Shown: piece after piece, positions 43,236-56,059 of the stretch
Layout: every line of letters begins with the position of its first letter
How positions within the stretch are numbered: the first letter of the stretch is position 1
Made by a program: the position numbers and the translations under genes
Notes under the pieces: model-generated
What the model saw: only the letters and a program-made list of their open reading frames with translations
Told to the model about the DNA's origin: nothing
The model's database searches: none
Source: Ophiodon elongatus
Taxonomy: Eukaryota; Chordata; Actinopteri; Perciformes; Hexagrammidae
Length of the DNA stretch: 64,000 bases
Direction of reading: 5' to 3'
Assembly: GCA_016806645.1 (NCBI GenBank)
Contig: JACSYO010000475.1
Span: forward strand, 62,001 to 126,000

Positions 43236-45510
43236 AAGAGCAGGTATGAAATATTAATGTAACAGGAGGGAGAAGGAGAGGCGAGAAGAGCAAGGAAGCT
43301 CAAACTTAATTTTCATTGTTTTTTGTCCCTGAAGAGAGAGGGAAGGGGAAGAGAGAAATTAAAAAGGAAAACAGAAATGAAGGGAGGAGGGCAAAACATA
43401 TCTGATCAGAAGGATACAAGAAGAGAGTGACGCAGACAAGAGTGACAAAACAAATTGTTTGCATTGAATGTGTGAGACTTGCCCTTTTAATTTAGTGTGT
43501 GTTGATCATAATTACGTTAATAATCATCGTATGTTTTCGTTTTATTGACTTACTACTTTACTTGAGTTGAGCACGCACCTGTGCCCATACAGCAGCCAAT
43601 CAGAATCATGCATCAAATCCATCGGTTCGGCATACAGCTTCAATTCAGTGTGAGCACTGCAAAAGTAGAAATAACCGCTGACCTGATTGTGCCAGCTCGT
43701 TATAAAACCAACATCAAGTCAACTCACATGATGGAAGGAAAAACAAAACAAAGACAAGATCCTGCTAGTTAATCAAATGAGCTGTTGCAGTGTCATGTTA
43801 CATGTTATTCTGTCTTGACAATTTGTTTTTCTAATTTTCACATGCTTTATGGGCACCATAGACAGAGCACAGAGAAGCTCTGAAAAATAAAACATAGAGA
43901 GCGAGGACAACTTCATTCTCTGCTCAGGTAGACATTACTCCACTATATCTTTACATAGCAAATTGTTTTTTCTTGCTATATTAATTCCTTGAATTACGGA
44001 TTTAGCACCTTTAAATTCAAAGGTAAAGTTATTCCATGTTCAGATGACTGTTCTGGAGTTGATACGTTTTTATCAAAAAACTGTAAAAAAAACTGTCAGA
44101 AACAAAGACAGCTTCAGGATGAGAAAGAGAGAGAGAGAGAGAGAGAGAGGGATTAGGTTTTATTATTGCAAAATATGAGGCTGTTTCTATCCAATTTGGG
44201 GGGAAACATTGCTATGGGAGGGGTTTTTTCCTACATCCATTCTATTCCAACATCTTGTTTTTGTGGCTGACATAAAGGAGAAACCTGCTTCGCTAGAGGT
44301 GTGTGATCCGGAAGGGCCGTAAAGTCTTAACTGCATGCTGATGGATAAGAGGGTGGACTCTCAGCTTCATTGGGAAGAATTGAGGGGACAGAAGCTGCTG
44401 AACCGAATGCAAAGGCAGAAGGTTTTCTCCAGCACCACAACACCGCGCAGAACAGTCGTTTACAATCACCAAACAGACACCAAATCCACGCACAATAATT
44501 ACTCATAAACATACTGTACTAAAACAACACATGAGAGCAGCCCATGAGCATGGATACATTAAAACGCCCTGCACAGATCAATCACGCATTTTTGGCAGAA
44601 TATCCTTGTTTAGAAGGAAGCTCCAGAAATTTCTGTTCTAATTCTATAAGTAATATTTTAATCTAAATAGTAATTTTGACTTTTTAAATTATTTAAATTT
44701 GATGCCTTATTCCACACCGCCGAAAGGCAAGCCGAGTACAGCTCGCTCTTCATAGACGTTTGTTGTGAGCATTTACACACAAATAACGCGTACAATATTG
44801 CTCATGGAATAAAATGGAATAAAATCATGGAATTGCTTATGTCATGGAAGCTGCGTTGCTCAGGACCCAAGGGTGCTCAGTGTCATGTGTTGATACGTTT
44901 TTTTCTCCATAAAGTCGCAAGCAGCAAAACTGGAGGCCGAGCAATCGGCTCATTGGGCACTGCACTAGTGCTACTAATTTGCAACAGCAAATATGTATAT
45001 AATAATTCTGTCTTGATTTCATTTTCAATTCATATATAATGTGAAAATGTTGTTTATTAACTTATCTGGCAAATCATTTGTTGACATTTCATTTGATTTC
45101 AATACCCTCTCGTAATATTATAGCCGCTCATAGCAAGTCAAACATGATTCAACTTTTTCATGGTTATGTTTCATTGCACTCGAAGCTTGCCGTTAGTGGT
45201 GTAAAGGACCGTAATTGACCTGTGACCCGTACGGTTTTCACAGAAATGTAGAATAGTTCTTAGAGATATTATGACCTGTTTAACGACCTGTCACTCGCGC
45301 TACGCAGTTTGAATGAATATAACATAACTGGGGAACTAATATTCATGTAAATACACTGAATGAAATTTCATATAAAATTGCAAGCCGAACTTATGACTGA
45401 ATGTGAACGTGGGTGTATATTGGGCTGTTCTTATAAACTGTTTGTAGCTATACCTAGGAAGAGTTATGTACTCAAATACGCATATCATTTACATAATCGT
45501 AGGACAGCAC
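42310..45510. other. Unassigned intronic sequence with small repeats
   Basis: Contains (AAC)n at 43186-43234 and (GA)n at 44126-44149; 43260-43450 is purine-rich. No gene recognised. Confidence 0.5.
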
Positions 45511-45514
45511 AGGT

Positions 45515-45850
45515 GGATGGGTGGGTCTAAAGACACCTGACTTTCACCTAGAAGACCGCAGTCTGTGCCCTTTGTGAAACCAGAAGTCAACATTGACTTA
45601 TTTGTCACTTAACTTACGTACTTAAATAATGCCACTTCAGTAGCAACCCGTTCTCACCCAACGTGTCAAATAACGCAGCTTGGTCAGTGCTCCTCGGAGT
45701 CTGACACCCACTCCCAAGATCATTTAGCACATGTATCCGCTTGTGCGAAACTAAATACAAAGTTGAAATTCGTAGAAAAATTAAAAAAATAACAAAATAA
45801 CTTTTGGTAAGATATCATGCAAACCGTTTGTATGAAGAGAGGTTGTGCAT
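45515..45850 (+). repeat. Repeat family A copy containing family B block
   Basis: Starts ggtggatgggtgggtctaaa, then gtgaaaccagaagtcaacat and tgacttatttgtcacttaac. The B block (caacccgttctcacccaacg, then cagcttggtcagtgctcctc) lies at 45644-45710, and the end is ggtaagatatcatgcaaacc, as at 28950. Confidence 0.6.
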
Positions 45851-45999
45851 ATACACTCGCTCACATGCAGCCGGAAGAGAACTGGGCTGACTAATGGAGA
45901 TTTGAGACTTAACACCATCAGTAAAGTGACTTCACTTCAACACAGCCATCAACCCATCTGTCTGTATGTCTTCTTTTTATTCCCTACCTGATATTCTCG

Positions 46000-46635
46000 C
46001 CTACTTAATGTCTTCTTTTTATCGTCATATCAATCCTCCCCTAAGTCCCAGAGAGAGAAAGAGAGAGATGAATATGCATCGGACAAGTCAAAAAGAGGTT
46101 AAGCGCTCAGTTAAAGGAATATTCTCCTCTTGTCTCATTACTCTTTGTCTTTACTCTCTATCCCTCTTTTTCTTTCTTTAACTCCTCCAAGTATCTCTCT
46201 CTCTCTCTGATCTAGTAATGAAACATTGTTTTTGTAGGATTTTTGTTAAAAAAACAACCCAAAAACCCTGTCTGAGTCACAGCTCTCTCTCTCTCTTCGC
46301 TCTGCCTTTTCTATTTTCATACTTCATTGTACTCTTTTCATTCTTCCACAGTAATTTCCACTATTGATTATGAGCATTTTCTCTTTTTACTCCACATCAT
46401 CTACAAGCAACACATTCACACACTCATTCTTTTACTTCTCTCTCCCTTTTTTTTTTTAAATGAAAGGATTTCTGAAATCACAAACACGGGCGTTCTCTCA
46501 AGAGGGCGCCTTGACAGAAGTATTTTGTCTGTCAATTGCAGACAAGTCTCCTCTCTTTCTTTCACCCAGCAGAGTACAAAACACGAGGCATCAAAGAGAG
46601 AGAAGTTGGGAGGGAGGAGTGAGGGAGGAAGAGGT

Positions 46636-46672
<37 letters not shown>

Positions 46673-48640
46673 AGATGGACATGTAGAGCGAGCGAGAAAC
46701 ACAGACAGAAAGAAAATGTCAGATTTGATGTGATTGTCTGCATGTCAGGATTTGCAATCTTTAGCTGGTTTGACTGACAGAAGGGGAGGTGGAACTTGTT
46801 TTTTAAGAGCCAAAACAATAGAAACTAGATAGGAGAGAGCGAAACCTCCACTGAGGCTGCACAATCCTCGACACTTGTTAACGATAGAAATGTTGTTGAT
46901 CTGCAACACTTAAATCCCGTCTTAAAATATCTACAGCAGTATTTAAAAGTATTTACAAGTAATTATTAACCATCACTCTTTTTGGTTTCAGGCTTTCCAC
47001 CAGATTAGAAGATGATTCTATGTTGTATCATCAAGAATATCCTTCAGTGAGATCTCACTCAAACCATGAATAAGTGCCCCATAATAAAAAGTAGAAAAAA
47101 AGCATGTGTCCACATAGGTTTGGCCATATGGTGTGTCGTCTCTCTGAAGCATGACATGCCATAACATTCTGTAGAGTTTCTCAAAGTTTGTGTACAAAAG
47201 AGTTACTAATATTTGAAAATGAAAACAAACAGTATTTTTTTTAAATTGTGCTATCAAATACTTTGGGTTCCCATATTTGGTGACCATTGGACAATATTCA
47301 AAATGTATTTTTCTGAACCTAACCAAGTACATTTATTGTGTCGGTAAACCTAAAATCGACGTAAACCTATGTTGAAAGTTTATTATGAAGAGACACTGTA
47401 TGCATGCAACGTGCGGACACTGTACGATTCCTGTGAACATAGACGTTTTTTTTTTAAAAAGACACAATGCCCATGCAACAAATGGAAACTGACAGTATGC
47501 ACACAATCATTTGGTAATCAATGGTTACTGTAGAAATCTCTTCTTGGTGCCAAAATAGTGAATGCACAGTTAAACTGCACAATGCTATTATTCATAAATC
47601 AGAAACAAACCATGAAGCAAAAAGTCTTTAAAAATAAATATCCAAAAACCTTCTAAGAGCTCAGAAGTCAAACCTGATGCTTGAATTTCCTCTGAAGAGG
47701 GTTTCAAAAGCTCCGTTCCAAAATAAAAGCTCTAACAATTAGAAGACGTGACCTACCTTTTAAAATAAAGTAAGACAACTTGTGTCCTTGTTTGACCGAG
47801 CCGACAGACTTTGCACACCTGATCACACTGACTTCAGAGACTCTGAATTTTTTCTCTAAATAGACTTCTTAGTGAGAAGTAGAAAAGGACGGCACCAGTC
47901 CAAACACTGGAGTTCTGTGAAAATAAAATCAGGACTAATTCAAACGCAATGAAGGTGTAATGTATAACATGTGGCAGTTTTCCATAAGTTTATTTACATT
48001 ATTCATCTCCTGAAGAAAAAGCTTCTAAGAACTATACTTTCCTTTATAGTTGTGCTCGAGGCGAATGGAGAGCATAACAGGGCTCAACGAGTCGAGTCCG
48101 GAGAGGAGTGGAACACTGCCAAGGCTTTGAACTGTGGGCAGGCTGGTGATTGATCTATAAGGCCTGTTCCTTCAGAGTCTCATTTCTCACTACAAACAGG
48201 AGAGGGCTGATCAGATGCAAGTGTAAATCACAGACACAAACACACAGACATACAGTTCAAAATGACTGCAGGCTGAAATAGCTGTACTTAGGTTTACTTA
48301 CAGAATGCTGCCTGAAGCAGTTTAGTTATTGATATACAGTCGTATGTTCTATACTGTGTGTTAAAAAGTCGCTGCCAACATTTCTGGTTTGTCCATTGAT
48401 TCAAATAGGTCTGATTAAGAGAAAAACAACATGCATTTGAGAGTTAGAGGTGCTGGCTGTACACTAAGAAAAACTCAAGTGTGTATCTCAAGTGTTTGTG
48501 AGATAGAACACTTAAATTATAATCAAGGATCTTTTATAAACACTGAAAGGAGCAGTGTATTTCAGACTCATGTAATGTGCAGCAGTCAGAGGTTTAGAAA
48601 CACCCACATGTTGCGTCGTGATCAGCAATTGCACACAAGT
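46000..48640. other. Unassigned intronic sequence
   Basis: Pyrimidine-rich at 46120-46330 and (GA)n at 46640-46669. 47290-47480 carries loose family A similarity (gaacctaaccaagtacattt, then gacactgtatgcatgcaacg). No gene recognised. Confidence 0.45.
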
Positions 48641-48704
48641 GTGTAAAATATTCTTGACGACATCAGTCGTCAATGGGGGAAAAAAAATAAAAATCCTATT
48701 AGTG

Positions 48705-48845
48705 TTAATAAAAGATCCCTGATTATCCTTGGCTCCCTGCTTTTCTCCATTTACATGATACCACTAGAACACATAATTCGCAGACACAATATATTTTTTC
48801 CATTTTTACGCAGATGACATAGAACTTTATTTCACTTTACAGTAA
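48705..48845 (+). mobile_element. LINE reverse-transcriptase fragment (frameshifted)
   Basis: 48725-48800 reads ILGSLLFSIYMIPLEHIIRR in one frame. After a frameshift, HFYADDIELYF follows with the catalytic YADD at 48807-48818. This is the palm motif of a CR1/L2/Rex1-group reverse transcriptase. The missing surroundings and the frameshift show a dead copy. It may belong to the same insertion as 49690-50250, which has the same orientation. Confidence 0.75.
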
Positions 48846-48963
48846 CAGCCAGTTATTCACTCTAAGGGCATACCCTAAATTAAGTGTCTTTTCAAAATAA
48901 ACTTTAGTTACAGTTTAGCCGAGTTACGTTGACTGACTAACGACAAACGAGTCACGGCACTAA

Positions 48964-49025
48964 TGACTGACACCAAGGGGCGCTGACCAACCGTCAGTCT
49001 TTGAGTTGGGAATGAGACCGGGTTG
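48964..49025 (-). repeat. Family B block, inverted
   Basis: On the minus strand it reads caacccggtctcattcccaa, then gttggtcagcgccccttggt, matching the B blocks at 45644 and 60681. It lies between the two LINE fragments. Confidence 0.55.
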
Positions 49026-49689
49026 AATCTGAAGTCACACAAAACATAATCCCATCCCATCACATTCTCCACCAGTATTAACACTAACTGCAGAAATGTG
49101 GTGTCAATCCGCAAGTTAAATGATTTGTTTACCGAGGTTAACAGAATCTCTAATAGTTTGTTTGCTCTGGTCCAAATCAGGGACCAGTTTGTTTTATTGT
49201 TGCATATTGCCTGGAGTTTGATTTGTGTTTATACGGCGGCATTAACAAGCAGACCAACCGCTCTCTAATTGGTCGAAATGCGCCACTTTCCAATTTCACA
49301 ATGGAGAGACAACTTCAAAGCTAAATCTTGGCCCTTGACATCATTTAATCCGCAGATTTGCATTTATCACTAATGATATAGTTGGAAAATGAGGCGCAGC
49401 TGGAAAATACACACAAAATAGACAAAGCAGCTGGCTACAGGTGCTGGCTTAATCCATAAAAGGCTTCCTCCAGTTGGGTCGGATCATGTTCACACCTCAA
49501 ATTAACCGTACTGGAGTTTGTTTGTAACCGTATCGAAACAACCTGTTCAACAAGGTCTTGCTTTGGTAGTCTTTGGTCCGCACCAGTGTGATTGCTGTGT
49601 TCCCACCTGCCCAAACAAGGAGTAAACCCTCCAGGGTTCAATTCAACCAAACTAAACAACACAGCTCTGAAAACGCCCTAAGTTCCAGT

Positions 49690-50250
49690 CCTTTCTGTCT
49701 CCCAAGAACCTGGCAAGTGTAGATATTCATCACATCCCGTCTAAACTACTCACTCTATTCATGCTTAAGCAAACACGGCCAGTAAATTCAAAATGCTGCT
49801 GCCAGACTCCTCACCAATTCTAACAAAATAATTCATATAACCCCAATTTGATCTTCACACACTGGATACCTGTGCATTTTAAGATTTTAATTATAATTTC
49901 TTTGGCCCGCATGGGACTGGCCCCCTAGTATATCAATGACTGTTAAATCCCATATGAGCATAAGTATAGTCTGGGTAGGTCCTTTTTAGAGATAAAGAAA
50001 TCTAGTTAAAAAAACAGGGACGACAGGCCTTTGCCGTAAGGGACTCTGGAATGATTTGCCAGAGATCATCCTTGTCCTCATTTTAATGTCTTTTAAAAAC
50101 ACACATTTTATCATGGACTTTTACTTAATTAATTCCTTGCTGTGTAAATTATGTTATTTTATTAGATTCAGTTTTTATTTTTTTCTTGTGAAGCACTTTG
50201 TAATTATGTTTTGAAATAATACAAATTAAATGTATTATCATTATTATATG
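49690..50250 (+). mobile_element. 3' end of an L2/Rex1-like LINE (decayed)
   Basis: 49789 onward reads QNAAARLLTNSNKIIHITP. With frameshifts and stops, a LHTLDTCAF-like stretch, GPHGTGPLVYQ and LWNDLPEII follow, the usual order at the C-terminus of this LINE group. The 3' tail, with gaagcactttgtaattatgt and a TTAT-rich end, is also typical. Multiple stops mean it is inactive. Confidence 0.75.
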
Positions 50251-50524
50251 TTTTGGGGTTGAGTGTAGGTCTCTATAACACAAACTTTTTTTATCAAATT
50301 GCCATTGCCCTGGTGGTAAAAACAACCGAGCCAATGATTGCTTTCCGTGCTAGAGAAAGAATAATGGTGGCTGATATCACTGCAGCTCTACCGGTTGTTG
50401 TGTGTTGACTTATGGAAATGACTACTCCTGCATCAGAATAGTGTTTTTTTCGTTCCATGAAAAAGGCGAAGATCCAAGCAACCACTACTGCAGCATCCAG
50501 GTTGACTAAACATAATTAAGTCTA

Positions 50525-50650
50525 CTGAGTAGATGTTGAGATACAGTATTTTACTAGTTAATTAAAAACGTTGACCTGCTCGTGGCACAAGGCCACCAAA
50601 GTAACAAGGCTTCATCTTCTGGGGACCATCAATATCTGTAAAAATGCTGC
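50525..50650 (+). repeat. Teleost interspersed repeat fragment
   Basis: gatgttgagatacagtattt, then gttgacctgctcgtggcaca, aggcttcatcttctggggac and catcaatatctgt match from memory a widespread teleost repeat. Class unknown to me. Confidence 0.4.
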
Positions 50651-51432
50651 ATTCCAAACAATTCGGAACTAAAAAATGTCCGACCGCTTATGAGGAAAAA
50701 GTACAATGAAAGGCCACTCAAAGATGCAGTTCCTACTTGTTGTTGATGTCAGGTTATGTCACCATGTTATTAGGTAGTTACGGTAAACAAACTCTAAAAG
50801 TTATCTTTTTCAGCACAAACGTTACGACAATTTTTCTTTTTAAAAGCCCCAAAAATGTGTAGGCTGCATTGCTGAGAGTTCAGTTGTGTGTACACTTGTC
50901 AAAAAAAACCTTAGTTTGTCCTGGTCGGCCATAGTTTTTGTTTACGTTTGGCATTGCACCTAGAATGCTTGGAGATTTCAAAAAAGGGAAAACTCCAACC
51001 TTCGAGTTGTCTGAAACCCAGCATCATTTCATTTCAAGTCACCCAATTCTTCTTGAGATATTTCAGCTGTTATTAAAAAAGTGGTGGACTGGCTAAATAT
51101 ATAAGGTAATGTACGGACTATCTTTGGCTACGATGATCATATCTTACCCCTGCTTTGCACTTGAAGGGGTGACCTTTTTTTTGACATAACGGAAAACAAT
51201 CTATTACATTCAGATTAGCTACAATAAAAACTTCTGTGGACACTCCATCTACAGTGAGATACAACAACAGATTAATTTCTTCAGGGGACTGAGGCAAATA
51301 GATTCTGTTTTATTTCTCCTAAACTCTTACACAGGTGTTGTCTCAAATTAAATCACCATGTTATACATCTGTCTAATTTTTGTCTTGACTGTTAAAAATG
51401 TACTCAAAAACACAGGTCAAACATTTGAGTCA

Positions 51433-51485
51433 GAATTACAGGCTGCAAGTGCAAAAAGACTGTTGAATCTTGCAGCCTGTAATTC
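51433..51485. repeat. Perfect 17-bp inverted repeat (hairpin)
   Basis: Left arm gaattacaggctgcaag (51433-51449) and right arm cttgcagcctgtaattc (51469-51485) with a 19 base loop. It is the most perfect short stem in the window and lacks flanking repeat signatures. Confidence 0.85.
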
Positions 51486-52306
51486 CTCACATGTTTTATT
51501 TGGGGAACGTGTGCGTACGCTGTCTAGGGTTCCACAGTTAGGCTTGATAGGCTAAAGTACTCCGTTTTTTCTCAGCCAGAAAATGCCACAGAATGGTTTA
51601 AACCGTGATTTAGAGTTGCTGCTTTGAGGCTAATTATGATATTGAGATGGTACCTGTCTAGGTTGGACGGTGAATTAGCAGCACTGAAATGAACTGCAAC
51701 TGTTTGTGTTGTACCTGAATCGATAGTTTTACTGCTGGTGTCAAATGTCTGTGTCTAAAAGATGTTTTACTATCATTTTTTCTTTTTTAAACTGAGAAAG
51801 AAATGCAGTTGTTGTATTCAGGTTGGGGAAACTAACGCCTTAAGGTGTGGCTGTGAAACACTAACGGAAAATATGACATTAAAACTGGAAAATATGACAT
51901 TAAAACTCAACTCATCAATATTTGTTTTTGTGTTAACAAAGGATCAAATAACGATGATGATTTGAAAGGTGTTGCTTGGAGACATGAATTCACAGAGATG
52001 TACCACCAATTCATTTTCTGGATAATTGTTCTCATTGTTTAGGTAATACTGGCAAATAGCACCCTGCAGTATTAATCCTCATCCTACCAACCGGGTTCCC
52101 CGCAGACTCCAGAGGTATTCTGTTTGTCATATCTCACAGGTGCTATATCCTATCATCCATTTCATTATTTCCTGTTTCTGTTTTAATTAGTGTTTTTTTT
52201 CAGTTAATAATTTAAAATACCAATGAATTGGGGGACTGCATTGGCAATTGCAGCCTATGCAGTTAGATGAAGTACAATAGAGAGATAAAATGTTTGCCAT
52301 GGGCCT

Positions 52307-52357
52307 TATTTAAATCAGTGGTTCTCAACCTGGGGGTAGGAACCACTGATCTAAATT
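52307..52357. mobile_element. hAT (Charlie-like) terminal foldback
   Basis: atcagtggttc (52314-52324) and gaaccactgat (52340-52350) are exact inverses, and pairing continues outward with one gap. cagtggttctcaacctggg is the typical end of Charlie-type hAT elements, so this may be two terminal repeats with the interior lost. Confidence 0.5.
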
Positions 52358-53686
52358 ATCTCTCAAAATCAGGTCAGTCTTTTTGAAGAGGACAGGCACA
52401 GATGCAGATTGTGCTCTGTCTATTTTCATTTTACACCATGTGCAAACTAACGCTAGGGTAGCAATGTTGAAACACCAGCAAGTGTCTGCTACATTTAAAA
52501 AATTATCCAACCGAACAACCCAGCCTAGTCTTGCCAACTCTATTCCGATGAAAGTTGCCTGCAACACTAGCTCCAAAAGTCACTAAATCTAGCGAGAAAG
52601 TCACCAAGTCGGCAGTACTGATACCATATATATATTTTTTAATCACTGCATTTGAAATCCCAACATGGAAAGAACATTTCAACAAATAAAAGAAAAAAAT
52701 GCCTTTGAATAATATTACCAAACCTAGCTTTAACTGTAACTTTCCTAAAGTGAAAAAAATATTTTTTCTTTTTATCAGATTACATTCATTACATAACTAA
52801 TAATGTTTAAGAGGAAATAACATTTCACTAAGGTGGTTGTTTCTTACAGTAGTTTATTCTTGGTGTCCCCATTCACTGTGCTTGGTTGTCATGTATGTAA
52901 CTATTTTGGTTGGATGTAGGTTAATAAAAAAAATAAAAAAAACTCAGATAAACCCACAGTACACATCCTGCTAATAGCAACTAGCTGGTGAAGAAAGTGG
53001 AACATCTAGCAGCTAAAGAGGCAGATCTTTTTTTTCTCAGGAGCACATGGAGACCAAACCAGAGCTAAAAGTAGAGTACATATTGGATTAACATTCAGCA
53101 GGTAATACGAAACATGACTCCAATGTGACCAATATTGCTCTGTAATTGCTGGATGTGTAAATAGGCAACTGTTTGCTGAAACGCGTCCAAAAGTCTTCAT
53201 AAAGATGATAATATGTCATTTTTTAGCCTGTTCCGATGCTGTGTATTACTAAGCTGGATTTCTTAGAAAAAAAAGAAGAAACAAAAATAGGCATTTTTCA
53301 GATGTAATTACAACTTGATTGTTGAAACGGAATTGAAAGGAATCTTGCAGGTCTGAAGTAGTCATGGTAACTAGGTATGACATCAATGCCTCAACACTTC
53401 AGTTTTCAGTGTGCGTGGTTCTAAGATGGGACAAAGAGGTGCAGCTGGAGGCACCGAAACAAGAAAAAGCGAGAAAAATATTCACATTGTCTTTAATAGA
53501 ATACAGAGGAGTCATATGACTTTCAGTTTATAAATGCATAGCAACAGTGTCTTCACGTGTTTAAACAATTGTCAAGTGTCTCATGTTCTCGACTTCCCCA
53601 AAACAAAAACAAACTCAAAAGGCCTAAAATTGTCCCTGTGTTTTAGTTTGGAAAGACAAAAAGGTCCTCTTATTTGGAGGATTTTT

Positions 53687-53742
53687 ACACACACACATGC
53701 ACATGCACACACACACACACAATGAGAGAGAGAGAGAGAGAG
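53687..53742. repeat. (CA)n then (GA)n microsatellites
   Basis: CA-rich 53687-53720 with ATG interruptions, followed after three bases by (GA)n at 53724-53742. Confidence 0.9.
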
Positions 53743-53749
53743 TCGCACA

Positions 53750-54650
53750 GAGGAAAATCCACAGAGACAGATCAGAGAGTGTGAGTTCAGAGAGCTCAGA
53801 GAGAGAAAACTAGAATCCACAGCGATACAACTGCTCCTCTGGGCTTGGAACATAAAGTTCACACACTCGAGGAGAACGTGTCTGAATGTGTTTGTATGAA
53901 CAAAAGCAAGAGAGAGACCAAAAGAGAAAGAGAAATCTGTGTGTCTGTGTGTGTGAACACCTGCAGGGTACATGCTAATAACATGCATCACTGAAGCGCA
54001 CACAGAGATAAACTAACAAACCCTGTGCAGGCCCGAGTCCATGTTCTGTCCCAGATTACACCATCTATAGATATCTATAACTCCATATCCATCCCACCAT
54101 CAATTTTCTGTTGTTATACACTGAAATCAGGCCTCGACTGATCTTTATACATCAGTAATTTACTGATGATGTGTAATTTGCTGCCATTTAGCTGGTACAA
54201 TTAGTGGTATGGATTGGCTAATAAGATATTACTGATTAACTGACATTTATTCAGAGGATGGTCGTCATGTGCCTCATATGTCTGCACTCTCATCTATACG
54301 AGAGTTGTTATTGCACTCAGGCTGGCAAGTAATGGATTGCGACGGTTGATATGAATTGCAAATCACTTGCAACCGTTATCTGCCCCGTCAGATTCACAAA
54401 AGATATTTTTCCCCCATAAAGTCTGGGCGTGACACCCCTTATAGAGAGGGGGCCCTCCAACAATATGTCACTCTTGTGAGTGAATCAGATTCCCACCTCG
54501 GTATTACAACTGATTGTGTTCAGGGAAGACCACGTTAATTTAAATATGGTACCATTTGCCATATATGCCCTCGAAAAGGCAAACCCATGTCACAATTTTT
54601 GGTAAAATAATCTGTAACAACTATTAACCAAATTGTATGCTTATTCTACA
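53750..54650. other. Unassigned intronic sequence
   Basis: No gene, RNA or repeat recognised. Confidence 0.4.
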
Positions 54651-54655
54651 TAAAC

Positions 54656-54658
<3 letters not shown>

Positions 54659-54688
<30 letters not shown>
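54659..54688. repeat. 30-bp poly(A) run
   Basis: Uninterrupted A on the plus strand. It could be the tail of an old retroposed sequence on the plus strand, but the sequence upstream (54290-54650) is not recognisable. Confidence 0.8.
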
Positions 54689-54690
<2 letters not shown>

Positions 54691-54984
54691 AAGTTGGTAT
54701 TTTTGTCATATATGGATATGGAATGATGACAATATGTATATGATAATATGTATGTTGATGTTGTCCAATGTCAAGTCTTTAATTGATCATGTGAAGAGAC
54801 AATATGAGGAACAGTAGTTAGCTGAGTCGCAATATCTGTCAAGATTGACAAGCTAAGCACATTTGCAAACCACGCACGCAGTCATGCCTATCAAACATAA
54901 AGTGTCAGTAAGTAACTAGGCTCCCGTCATAAAAGCGTGCACTGGGGCCCATCGTAACCACCTCACCCCAATGCTGAAACTGAA

Positions 54985-55280
54985 CTGCGTGTGGCTATTA
55001 GTGCGGATCTTAGTACGGATCTTTGTGAATTGGACTGTTTTTCCGATGCTTATCATTTGCATAGGAAAAGGACAATTTTGCACCAAATGTTTGCCTATTA
55101 CTTAATCTGAATACATACCAATAGCACAGGAGCACCGAGACGCTAGTTGCTCAGCCGCAAAGTTAAGTGCATTTCACACTTTGCAGGTGTTTTGAGAATT
55201 ACAGTTTCCCTCAATTGTCTTATTTGTGCAGGTAAAGCGGCTGCAAAATGCCTGCAATCCTTTTGTGAATACGCCCCTCA
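54985..55280. mobile_element. Teleost MITE-like repeat
   Basis: gtgcggatcttagtacggat, tttgtgaattgg, ggacaattttgcaccaaatg, gcatttcacactttgcaggt and the end ccttttgtgaatacgcccc are in the order I remember for a common teleost repeat with 'gtgaatacgcc' ends. Terminal inverted repeats are poorly preserved on the left. Confidence 0.45.
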
Positions 55281-55284
55281 GACT

Positions 55285-56050
55285 TTAGAGTGCACTCTGG
55301 ATAAAGGAATTTATTTAGATATGATTCATCAGATTTTGATTGTTTCTGTGGCTTTGTGGTCTTTTAATAAAAAAATGAACGTTGACATTGGACACGAATC
55401 ATGGAGTGCAGGATTATCCAATATACAATATTGCAAAGACCAGGAAACAATGATCAGCAAAGACTCACGCCACAGGAGGGAAGCTCTGTCTGGCTTTAAC
55501 TGACTCAAACCATAAAACCATCCATTCACCAGAATTTATTTTTAAAATAGAGTCTGCTTTTCCCCATCCATCTGCTAATAATGACCAAATACCGGTAATT
55601 AAAATGGTGAAATAGAGATATTCTGACTGAGCAGTTAATTTGGAGCAAAGGGCTGTAAAACAAGATGAACTTCCTTGATCCCTGAGGAGAAACTGGGTCA
55701 TTACTGCAGCGCTGAGGCTCGGAGCAAGCAGCGAGTGGTTCACTGTTCAGGAGGCTCAAACTCTGCAGAGGATGTTTGTACACTGAACACTGTGTTGTTC
55801 CAGTTAAGAGATTATATGTTCTACCTTTGTAACATTTGTGTCACGTCAATCTATAAAAGGTTATGTGCAGCCCATTTGCTAGGAACATTTCTTGCATTGT
55901 ATGTTTCTGCAAACCATGGATACGTTGAATGTCTACAATATTGTATTCAGTCAGAGCAAGTAACGTAGTATAAACAAAGTTAATGTCTGGCTATATTTTT
56001 ATTGAAAGTTAATTGGTATAGTAACCAGTATAACAAGCTAGAAAGTCCAC
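55285..56050. other. Unassigned intronic sequence
   Basis: No gene or repeat that I can support. Confidence 0.4.
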
Positions 56051-56059
56051 TGAAGGTGG

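Larger units (their letters stand above)
50650..53680. other. Unassigned intronic sequence with two foldbacks
   Basis: No gene recognised. It contains the hairpin at 51433-51485 and the hAT-like foldback at 52307-52357. Confidence 0.45.
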
